In this document: positions 12,228 to 24,200 of the stretch, in pieces
How positions within the stretch are numbered: the stretch's first letter is position 1
How the letters are laid out: every line of letters begins with the position of its first letter
DNA from: Ciona savignyi
Lineage: Eukaryota > Chordata > Ascidiacea > Phlebobranchia > Cionidae
Assembly (NCBI GenBank): GCA_000149265.1
Contig: CH003364.1
Location: forward strand, 2,015,823-2,079,822
Direction: 5' to 3'
DNA: 64,000 nucleotides
Notes under the pieces: model-generated
Databases searched by the model: none
Told to the model about the DNA's origin: nothing
Seen by the model: the letters and a program-made list of their open reading frames with translations, nothing else
Made by a program: the position numbers and the translations under genes

Positions 12228-15200
12228 TCAACCCCACAACAACTGAGTCAAAGTTTTCCCGTGTTGGCTAGGATCCAGGTTTTTAGCTCTCCCCTCCATC
12301 CAGTGGGCCATTTTACGGAGGGAGCAGTCGTGGTAAAGGGCTGCCAACTGGTTCAAATGTGGATGGCTTCGGTCGTTCTTTGCTTTGGGTTTGGTGGGTA
12401 CGTCGCTTTGCGTCGAGGCCAACCATAAATGCACCCTCACGTAGGACTCGTCTGGATCGCAGAACGACAACGCCATGACGGTTGCAATTGTGGCGCATTG
12501 GACCGTAATAGGGGCTGTGAAATCAAGTTAAATCATTAGTTTTAATGTTGTTTAACTCTTTCACTCCCGGCCAAATGCATTAATTCAAACATGCTGTCCC
12601 GCAGTGTTTTTTACAATTTTTAGTCATTTTCAAATTAGCACAGTTTTTCTAAAGTTTATGCTATGATTTAATATTTAGTATGGTTGGAAAGATAATTTAT
12701 CCCTCTTTTAAACAAGCTGCACATCTAAAATCTACCTCTAATAAAGAATATATTATGTAAACTTTAGTGAACACCACTTTTTATGCAAAGAAAATTCTGC
12801 TCGACTTTGAAAAATTTGAGGTGCACTGACAAACGAAATACTCACTTATTATTGGAATGCCCAAATGAGATGAAAATTGGAATGTAGATTGTCTAATAGT
12901 TTTTGTACTCAGGAAAATTCGAACTGTATTTCTATCTTCAGTAGTTTTTTTACTATTTGTAATTGAAATTTCCCTTTTTTCTGACTATATTATGAAAACT
13001 TGAACCAAAACCGCATTGAAGTTTTTAGTTTTGTAGAACTAAAATCAGTAAAAAGTATAAAAAAGAACAGTGAAGGAAGTGTAAAATGGGCATACAAAAC
13101 CCAAACCAAACGCAAATACTATATCCAATATTCTTCAAAGCAGGGCACACCGAACTAGCTAGTTCTCGCCGCCTTTTTCTTTATCGTGCGCTCAGCAGGC
13201 CCAGCTGGATTCATGCTTTGGTGAACACGAAGCATAACCCCATGCTGCGAAAACGTCACCAACGCTCTCCTTTTTATCCCAACGGCACGAAATTCACAGA
13301 GAATGTAAAGAAAGACTTGCTTGACAAAAAGAGCTTCTCTGCAAGTTAACACGACTCCTATTGGCTGAGTTAGTCACATGTAAATTCGTGTAAAATCGAT
13401 AGAAATAAGAGGCGAAGCCTTGAAAAAGAAAGGCTATCACTCCTCGCATTTTTAATATTTCTCCAGCGATAATCACAGAGAATAAAATATATGGGTTTCC
13501 TTGATCGAATGAGCCATAGCTGAGGTCTCTACCATTACGCATTGCGGAGAAATCGTTTTTTAGATTTGTATCCATTTATGGACAGACGGGATACCATGTG
13601 AGTTGGGAGGGAAAGAGTTAAACATATTTATTCTGCCGTTATTCCTTGTTCTGTAGCATGTTGGATTGGTAGTTAGGAGGTTGCCTGTCCCAAACCTACC
13701 ATTTACCATTTGTTTGCCTTAACATATTGTTTAAAGTCCTGATCAAATGAAATCTAATCTGTTGGTTGTAATTTTAATAATTACCGAAGTTAAATACCAC
13801 AGTTATTGTGCAAATTACAAAATATTTCAAGTGGTTAACAAAGATACAGGTTTTTAATAATAAAAAATAAAAAATGTGAACATTTTTTACCTATGCTTGT
13901 CTTTTTAAATTCATTCAATTTTTTTACATATGTTCTGTTTGTGTAAGATAACATTTATTTAATTTTAAAGTATATTTCATCTCACCTGTCTTCTTATACT
14001 GCACCGTAAAACTCAACAGCAATTTGCAAATTGTGCCAAAATAGATAACCGCAAGATTGAAGACGTTCTGAGAAGGGTGTTTGACTTTCTGGCAAGCGAT
14101 CATCGCGGTGAGGCACGATGTGACACCTCGTAACACTCCGATCATGCACGCGTCTGACACTGTACACAATTCGATCGTTATACCAAATTTTATGTACACA
14201 ATTTGACTGTCGAATTTTATGTACACAATTCGATTGTCGAATTTTATGTACACAATTCGATTGTCGAATTTTATGTAGACAATTCGATTGTCGAATTTTA
14301 TGTAGACAATTCGATTGTTATTGTTATATCGGATTTACTGTACACAATTCGATTGTTATATCGAATTTTAACACCAGAGACGGTGGTGCTCAGGTCGATA
14401 ATTCCAAATAAATCGATCCGACTTGATTTTTAATAAAAAAAAAACAAAAAAACAAACAGAATAATAAACCTCAATTTTATGTGTGTGGAAAAAGTCTGTA
14501 TAACACAGGTTGTTAAAAGATAACACATTACTTTTAAGGTTTTATTTACACCAATAAACCACTGGGTTCACACAACAACCATAAAGTTCCTTGCCCAAAG
14601 GTTTAAACAGTTAAAAGCTAATTTTAATCAACTTCTGACAAGAGTCCCTACGTCCTACCACAGATTCAAATACTAACTTTCCGGTTTTTTACAGAAAATT
14701 TACAAATAATATTAAAAAACCAACTGAAGTGAAAAATCATTTATTACCAGTTTTTCCATCTTCAGCGTTGCTGTTCAAAACAAGATGGTGGCTCCAGGAG
14801 TTGAGTAATGGCCAAAAGTTTTTCTTGATGAGCTAAAACATAGAATTATTATTAATTATAAATCCTTTTGTAGAGATTCAGTCAAAAATCGATTTGTTAA
14901 AAATAAAAGAAAGTAATATTTCAAAGTGTCAAAAAATAAGCCTCAATTCTTAATAAAAAAGACTGTAACCAGTCTGCAAAATATGGTTGTGGGTTTAAAA
15001 CCAGCTGATTTTCAGACCGTGGATTCCTTGGTCCAGACAATTAGCGGAAATTGCCTTCACTCAGTGGATTAAAAGGTTCTACTCAAAACTGAAGAAGTGA
15101 CTCAATCACACAACACACTGCACTAGCTTTAGAAACTTGACAGTACACGCAAGCTATTTGATGATTCTCTGAATGTTAACTCTTTCACATTTTTCCATTT

Positions 15201-18200
15201 CTCCCTATAAAATAAAGTGTAATATTTGCTTTAAGTTTTCACTATCTTAGAAATCAATGCATTACGCTTATAAGTAAAAAACATACATGCATGTCGAGGA
15301 AATCTTTGTCCTTTGAAACTGCAAGTATCTGTAGTGCACAGTAAACATCATCCACACTCTGTATGTGCAGCTTCATCACAGTTGAGTCATCGCAGTCCGG
15401 CTCAAGAGTCGCTGATTTGATCCGGGTCATGCAGAGATTGAGGCATTCCATCCAATTCCTCTCAGCTTCCTCCTGGTGAGTGGCTCCTTTGAACCCGAGC
15501 TTGTTTTGCAGCATCAGAAACTGTGAGTCAGCGGGTGGTTAGATAGTGCATGTGCAGTGTAATCGAGGCATTTTGAACACACCACAGTAGCTAGGTTGGA
15601 GTATGTGGCCATCTTTTTCGGTTCCGAACATAATTAATAATTTAAAGTAGCTGTATTAAATATAAAAATAAAATCCGTTACTTAAAATTGTCATTGTACG
15701 GGCTTTTCTAGCGCATAATATAAATAAAAAATTAATTATGTAGGAACGATTATTGGACATGTAGTGCTCTAAGATTGACTACTGCTCTGTCAGTAATCTA
15801 TTTATCAGTCGGACAAAGTATCAAGCTAATTAGTCGGACAAAAACTAAAAGTGAAGTGACCAAACTTACTGCAGATCGAAGATAAGGAGATTGTCTCTGC
15901 AATGTGCAGCGGAGAATCATACTATTGGTGACTGAAGAGGAAAAAAATGTTACGTCTTTTCACAAAATTATTTTAAAACTTTATTTATTTTAAACTACAC
16001 TTCTTATTGAAACAATCCATTCTATTATATATATATATATAATATAAAATTGCATGTACAAAAATATAATATAAAATTGCATGTTGAAAAACAACAACGT
16101 ATAATATATAAAGCTGGAGAGAAATGCTCACCAATTTTTCCTGTCAGCGGGAAATTCTCCGAAAAGAGCTTCGGCCACATTGCGATCACATTCAAGATGA
16201 GATCGGCGACCTCAAACAACGAGCGCGAGATGAACGCGTAGCGCAGAACGTCGACAACGTCGCGCCCCGATCCCACCATGCGGCAGAGGGAGCACATGAT
16301 TCGTGTGAGGGAATGAAGGTACGGCAGCGGCAACATCGATTTGATCAGGATCGGCGAGAGAATGCCGAACACTGGGCTATCTGGGGGGAACATGGACTCC
16401 GAGGAATGCAAGGCATGTCCGTATCTGAAATGATCATTATTTACACTTTTGTATGGGAAGTGATGGGGGATTTTATAGAGAGAAAATTGTTAAGTCAAAG
16501 TGAGGTATTCTAACAATACAATAGAATAAATCTTTTTTTAAAAATTCAGTTTTGTTATGAGTTGACTTAAATAAAAATTACAGACTGGAAGAATCGGTTC
16601 TTACATAAGTCGACGTTTCAGTTGGGTCATTGATATTAAATGCAAAAAAAATTATCTTAATGGGCTAATGATAAATAGTAAGTGAATTTGTTTAGGAAAT
16701 GTTTTATAGTCTACATGTTTTGTTTTCATCCTTTTTAACTCAAAATTTGTTAAAACTCGAAACATTTTTTGTCACATTGAACTGCTTACTTGCATATCAT
16801 CCTCATGATAGTTGGAACAACGGTGGTCTTCACCAGGCTTGGTTGTCCTGTGAGTTCTCGTCTCACTTTGTCCACCGACAACAGGACCCTCACGAAGTCC
16901 AACTCCACCTTGTGCATGCACGAGTCAGAATCTGGTATCCCCTGGGTTCTGGTCAGCTTTAGGAGATCAAACGTGAAAGCGTGAACCACTATACCAGCGA
17001 CCCAAGACACCACCTAAAAATAAAGCTTGGTTTGTCTACAGGTCGTCACTTATGGCCGTAAGGCGTAAAGTTAGGGAGTGCCAGGGGTGCAAATTGCACC
17101 TCTACCTCTACCCCCTAATCTAAACTAAAAATTGACTTAGAATTATGAATACAATGATTTAAAAGTAACAAGCAATCATTGCAACCATGTCAACATATAT
17201 ACCAAATGATTAACATTTAAATCACTTGGAAAACAAGTTATAGCTAGCTCATAAGAGAATCGGATGAAAGGTAGCTGAATCAATATCAGCCACTGGCTTG
17301 TTAGTATGGTGTAACCTTGGGCATTGCATTTATTCAACAAACTGCAATACCTATGCTAATTATTTTTGAACAGGAGGTATTCTGGTATTACCCATGTGGT
17401 GCGTTTTTAATCTTCTATCCAAATTATTCCAAACCCTGTTTTCAGTTTATGTTTCAAGTCCTAGCACATGCACAAACGTACCATATCCTGTGGCACATCT
17501 TCTCGGACCTTGGCAGGTGTGGCAAAGGACTGAACCTCTTTGAACACAACTCTGGTTCCAACGTCAGTTTTCATAATCCTTGCGTAAAGTGCACTAATGG
17601 TCTTTCCAAGAGGTCTCAGATCTGACGCTTCTGTCTCGGAGTTACCACCGATATCTCCATCAGAATTTGCTTTTGATGAAGTTTTGTCAACCGGAGGAAC
17701 TTTTTTGTTGGAATCATTTGTCTTTTCCTTTAAAATTTCCTTTCTTTCTGCTGTTTTCTTTCTTTCAATTGTCACTTGACTGATGACCGTAAAAGCTTTT
17801 GTTGGCTGAATAGGTTTTGGCGCTGATTTTTCAATGTCTTTTGAAGTTCTTGGTTGTTCTTTGGTTGTTGGGCCACTTTCAAGAGGGGTAAAAGCCTTAA
17901 AAGAGGAGTCGGGTCTGAAACTTACTTTTGGAGAGCTTATGGCAGGTTGCTTGCTTACTGACTTCTCCAGCGACTGAGTTTGAACAATAGGTTTAATTGT
18001 GGGTACAGGGCGTGCTCGAACCGGTGCCTCGCAGCTGAACCTTCGAGGAGTATCTTTCAACCGCACCCTCGTGAGGGCCACAACCGGGTTGAAGCTCGAT
18101 ATTTTGATTTCGTCCTTTGTAATTTCTACCTTTTTCTGCTTTGTCACTAATTTCTTTTTCTTGGATGATTTTTCCGCCACCTCTGGGGTGAAGTTGAGCA

Positions 18201-21200
18201 CGGTGCAGAGATTCGCACTGGGAGAGATCGAGATCCGGGATTCGTCATCAGATAAATCATTGCCGATCATCCCTACCGTGACCGGGTCCTCAAAATCCGC
18301 ACCGGAGATGTCTTCGGAGGAGCTGAGTGGAATAGGAGAGAGCTGAACTGGAAGAGAACTCTCCATGTCCTTTAATATGCTTTCTATGTTTAAATCCTCC
18401 TCCAATGTATTCGAGAAGACATCGTTAATATTTATGTCTTCGAAAAAGTCGTCGGCATCCGGAGTCACAGGAGCAAATTGACGATCAACTGAGGACTCCA
18501 TGTCAGGAAGAGGACTGTTGCTTCCGATGACAAAGGGCAAAGATTCTCGATAAATAAGGGGAGGATGCTTTTTGAAAGGAGATTTTTGAAAGGGTAATGA
18601 GATCGTGTCACCCAATTCTTTATCAGATTCCCCTTTCGACTTCACATTTTTTGTATTTGCTGCTGCTGTTAGTTTTATTGTATCCTCAGTTGTTAATTTT
18701 ATTGTATCTTCTGTCGTTAGTTCCTGTAGAGTTCTAGATTGAGAAGTATTTTCCTGATCCCGCTGTACAACTTGCTTCGCTATTTTAGCTTTCGGTTCTG
18801 ATGGAAGATTTGCAGGAAAATTTTCTGATCGTCTCCTTTTTTGCAAAGTTTTCTTCTTCTCTGTAACAAGTTTGTCTTGCTTATTTAGCGATAACTCCGG
18901 TGTTTTTGGCGATTTCTGTTTTCTTGTTTCTTTTTTAGGACCACGACTACGATTTTCCGATCGCAACTTTTTGCTCATCTTCTTTTGAACTTTGGAGGTG
19001 CTGTGAGATATTATTTCAGACTCAGAGTTCGATTTACTAATGGAACGCGTTCGTATTTTCCTGACGGGTTCCGTTTCCAAAGATTTAGGCTGATCTGTCA
19101 ATTTGACCGGTTTAGACTGGTTTTCACTGCTTTGTTTAAGGTTTTCTTCATCAGATGAAATCAAACTGATGATGCATTTTTCAACATCAGGGATATCCGG
19201 TGTAGGTACAGGTAGTTCAGAACTTAAACTCTCAATTTTTAAAATCTTGTCTAATGGTTTTTTCTCTTTACGAATTGCTGGCTCAATTATAGGGGTAACA
19301 GTGTCAAATGCCTGTTGTGTAGAAGGTAATTGAGTAGGTGGAACGACGGACAATGTCTCTGTGGAAATTGGATCTTTTTCTTCTGGGATATTAACTTCGG
19401 TTACAAGTTCAGGAGTTGCGACTGGGGAAGTTTGAATTCCAGCTGCATGTACGTGGTCAGAGACATCACCTTTATCTTGCGAAATAGGAAGCACTGGTTG
19501 CGAATATGTGGTTTGACTGGTTTCATCGTCCGAAGAAAACAAACTCATCACATGATCAAAGTCGACCCCTGGAACAACCTCACCCCCTGCGTCCCCGGAT
19601 GCACTTGGAACTTCAGCCCCAAAAGATTCAAAATCGTCATTTGTAACGGGCTCAAAGGGAATATCCATGCCATTATCTTCAACCGTTTTTTCCTCATTAA
19701 AGTCTTTTATATCGGCATATGGGATAGGTTCTGGGAAAAAAATGTCCGTTACCAGCTCAGTCTTCTCAGACGGGTTTCCAAATAAATCAGAGGGATCGAC
19801 TGGAAAAACTTCGGCAGAAACTTTAGTTTCCATCTTAGATGCTTGATCCAAAACTTTGGAATTTAAATTATCAACCTGAAACAAAAAAATAAGTTTAGAG
19901 AACAAATATTAAGGTTTAAAAAGTTTAAGGTTTAATTTTAAAATTTTAGATTTAAATTTTAGGTTTAAAAATTTAAGACGTAGTATTAAAATTTTGCATT
20001 AAAATTATAGGTTTAATTTTAGATTTAGAGATGCGCATTAGTATTGTTTAACTGGTTAACCGATTTGTTGTCAGTTAACCATTAATCGAATTAGGCATTC
20101 ATCAGAATACTGTGACAATTCACTCCTGCAGTTGGATTTGTTATATATTGGTTGGTAAAAATAGTAGACATATCCTGAAGTGGTAACAGCCAACTGCTGG
20201 TACATGTACAACATTCCAAATACTGTACGAGATCATATACAGTAAAATCTCGTAACTATGCAACACATAGTGACTAGTGACCGAGGTTAAGAAACTTAGT
20301 AACAAGGGTGTGTAAAACAACCACAGTACAGTAACTATCAAAGTGGTATAGTAGCCGGGTGGTATAGTAACAAGATTGGACTGTAAAGCAAAAAAAGTGA
20401 TAGAAAAGAATTATGTATTGACGATCACATATAAAATAATGACATTTATTTAATGGGAAAGTATTACAAAATCTTGATTTCATAACAACACTAAGTATAG
20501 AGGAATTGTCAAATTAAAAATCGAGAAAATAAAATTGAAATTCTTGATACCTTTGCAGCTTGCACATTGGTGATGCTGCACGTTAATGTTGTTTCTATGG
20601 AAGACGCTGGTTTCGTAATGTCTTTACGCTCCTGGTGCTTTGCCTTATCATCTTAAATAAAACAGTTTAATTATATTTGGCCTTGACATGAGATTATTTG
20701 GACTGATCATGAAACAACCTGGTGTTCAGACTGACCTACTTTTATCATTGAATGGTATTTATTCAACATTTTTGTTAAATTACAATGCAAATACTTTTAA
20801 CTTAAAATCGATATCTTAACAACAACAAAATGCAGTAAATATAGTGTTGTGGATCTTCTCAATGTGATAAATACAATACAAACCTCAGTTGTAAACTATA
20901 TTGAGAGTTTAGAGCCATATTGAAAATAGAGAGAATCTGCTGTATGTGCACGCTTGCAAACGAATTGCGCAACAAATTGTGAATAATATTGCGATTATAA
21001 AAGGGTTATTTGACATTCTGTAATGTTAAAATAAAAGGTGAAAATTGTACCTGAAGATTCTTCGGTTTGACTGGATACTCTGTTTGCATGGCCTATTGTC
21101 ATAACAGCATCACGAATTTCCTGGTTCATGGTATCCTATAGACAAGGTTGGTTAACAATAAACAAGGTTGGTTTAACAATTGCTGGTGGGGTAAAAAGAA

Positions 21201-24200
21201 CAATGGCAATGGAAAAAAATTTTTGCATGAAAGTAAAAACAAATAGTCATTGTTTATCTAACGTGAAATTTATACTATGAAAGTCCCAAAAAATATTTAT
21301 CAGCAATTTCGTTTACACAACACAATATATAATTTTCTTTAAGACTTCTTTAAGAAAGAATACTTTTCTGGGACTTCTATAATCAGCTATTCGAGAGAAA
21401 AGTTATACATTGAATAACTTTTTATTATTTTTATATTTGTGATGTGAGATTTCCTAATTCCATGCTATGCATAGCACTTGAAAGTTGATCAAGAATCTGG
21501 GATTACAGAACTCTAGTATTTACCTGGTGCAACTTAAGAATTTTCCTTGCCACAAAACTCTCTTTGCCTATGAGAATGTGCTTTTTACAGAACGCAGCAA
21601 TTAGCTCAATGACCGATTGACCAACTGGGCTTTTCGCGATTGTTTCCATTTCTCGAAGTTGACTTGATGTCGGACGCCTGGTAAAGCTTCTGTATGCCCT
21701 CTGGTGGAAAAAGTGTAGTTAGTTATTTGCATAGGGCATGATGTCCCCTTGCAGTCCATCGAACTACGTCTTCTCTCCATTTGCTTCTGTTTCTCGCCCT
21801 TCGTTCAGCGGTTGCGGGGGGGATGGCTCATACAAAAAAAAGTGTAGTATCTTACCACAATGTAAAATTTTATCAAATTGAAATTCAATTACAATAAAAG
21901 AAAAAGAACTTTTAAATATTATGCTAGATGCACATTAAAACCCCAACAATTTATTGGTAAAAAAAAGTAAACAAAAAAACTGCCATGCAATAATTATATG
22001 TGAGTGGAAAAAACACAATTAGGCATAAGAAAACTCAAAACGCTGATAGCTATAAAATAGTAAACATTTCTTTGAGACATGAAAATAAAGGGACTCGCGA
22101 AGAAACCTTGCAAACCAGAGTGTTGTTAACAATGGGCTGTTTATGTTTTACAACTAATTTTCGATTCCTGGCACCACTGCGGACCTGCCTATAAAAACAT
22201 GATTTTCCAACAAACCTTTGCTTTCGATTCCAAAATTCTTTCCTTCATCAAATCAGTGACGACAACTGTTGGCGGCATCTCGGGCAAATGAGGAGTTGTA
22301 ACCTCATCTTCATTGATCCTCTCATCCGTCATGGATGTTGAGCTGACTACATCTGCTTGGATGTGGGTGGTCTGCTCTTCAGATGCATCAGACTTCAGCT
22401 GCAGTGCCATATACTATAGTTATCTCCGAATAACAATTTAAACTAATAAGTAAACAAGTTATTTTGACATACAAGTCAAAATGTCGATATCTGCCGTAAC
22501 AAACACACCCCGCAATATGTGGTTATGTCCCTGGATAGAAACTTAACGGGCATTGTTTTCAACTAGAATATTATGTTCTGCCTTAAAAATCAAGACAAAC
22601 CAACAAAATAAAGTGTAACCAGGTTATGATGATTTTATTTAAATCAACATATTTTTTTTTAAATTAAGGTTTTTATTCAAATTTCATACACCATTCTACA
22701 TATCAAAATCAATGCATTATGCTTTGCAGATATATTAAGATAAATATCATGGTGGCATTTAATTTCAAGTTAGTGACATAGGAATAAAACAACTAAGCAG
22801 CGCACAATAGAATATCATCTGTACTGGTGATGTGACTAAAGTACTGATACCGTATTATGGTAACACAATCACTGCAACAAAAACGCAAATCAAAATTATT
22901 TTTGTATTCATTTTTTAAACACCCGCATAGTTGTCCAAGGCTTGGCCTCGTTACATTTTTGTGTAATACGTGGTACCATTATAAGACTAAAAAGAAAATA
23001 ACAAATTATTGCATGACGATTCTACTAAAAAACCTATACTCCACCAATGTAAATATAAAAATGCAAGTCTACATTACCTTATTTTCGTTCGCCTTAGTAT
23101 CAATATTAGAAGATGAAGTGATCATGTCATCCGATGGAAAACTCTTAATGCAAGCAAACTTCCTTCCAGTTTTCTCTGGACCTGGTTAAAAAAAAAAAAT
23201 TTCTTCATAACATGACTAATTAATTTTTATTTTTTAACTTGTACTATCTAGAATTGACCATAAAGGCCAAGCATATGATATAGATAGTTACAAACACTTA
23301 AAACTTAAAAGCATTTAATAATATTTTTAAAAACTTAATTTTAACATATTTTTGATATTTTTTTTAAATTGATCCATCACCACGACCATACTTTGTTCAT
23401 CTTCACTGTCTTCAGTTGATACGAACTCTTTCCGTTGCATTTTCTTTGACCATTTCCTCTTGACTGGTTCTTTAAATGGGGTAGTCTCGCTTTCGTTGGT
23501 CATGGAATCGTCCATTTTTGCTTCCGTCATTGAATGGTTGTGCTCTGAGTCCGTGGTAAGAGAACCTGGAATTGAGATTCAGGGAAATATGTCATCATAA
23601 AAGTTATCGCAAATTACGCATGACCCAGATGTCTCATTCCTATTTTCCATACCCTTTGAGTTCTTATATATAAATCCATTATAATTGTGAAACTGGCAAT
23701 ATCATCAAAACAAACATTAGAGATGCCAGTGATTCAACCTTAAAGACTGACACCCCTAGCCTTTTAATACAAATCTATATCAGTTGAACACGGCCTTCTA
23801 GCAATTCAGCACCATTTAAATACACCATTCCCATACCATTTCACCACGCAATTACACTAATCACAATCAAGATAACAGTTGCTGGTATTGTACGTTTCAC
23901 ATTTCCCAGAAAAATGATTGATAAAGGGTTGTAAGATATCCATCTTATTTTAACCTGTGTTTCGGCGATTCCTTCGACCAGCTTTTGCGACTTCATATTT
24001 TCGCTGTAGTCTTTCGTTATCCGCTTTTGATTGCACCAGTTTTCTTTTTACTTGTTTGAGCTCTTTCTCAAGACTAAACCAGGAAGTCCATTAAATAACA
24101 ACAGAACACGCTTAATAATAAATACACCACATATAATTAGAATAAGAATAATAAGAATGAACCTATAAGGATCCGAATATTTCTAGTCAAATTCTGGTAC

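Noticed and set aside
14203..14433. Protein with nine-residue repeats
   Set aside because: The frame is open only because the DNA unit is 27 bp. It lies in an intron beside a splice site.
16124..16513. 129-codon plus-strand frame
   Set aside because: It is antisense to the ICE1 exon 16424-16132, and its composition is explained by the coding strand opposite.
17999..19785. Several plus-strand frames of 76-151 codons
   Set aside because: All are antisense shadows of the large ICE1 exon 19875-17482.
22189..22410. Separate gene starting at the ATG at 22410
   Set aside because: The preceding TAG acceptor (22414) lets this segment join the upstream exons in phase 0, and the whole then has the coiled-coil plus C-terminal layout of ICE1. 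A second promoter here cannot be excluded without RNA.
23327..23530. C-terminus of a short coiled-coil protein ending at 23327
   Set aside because: A donor at 23391 (CAAA|GTATGG) joins in phase to the exon 23181-23078. The read-through stop is treated as intron, though an alternative short isoform is possible.
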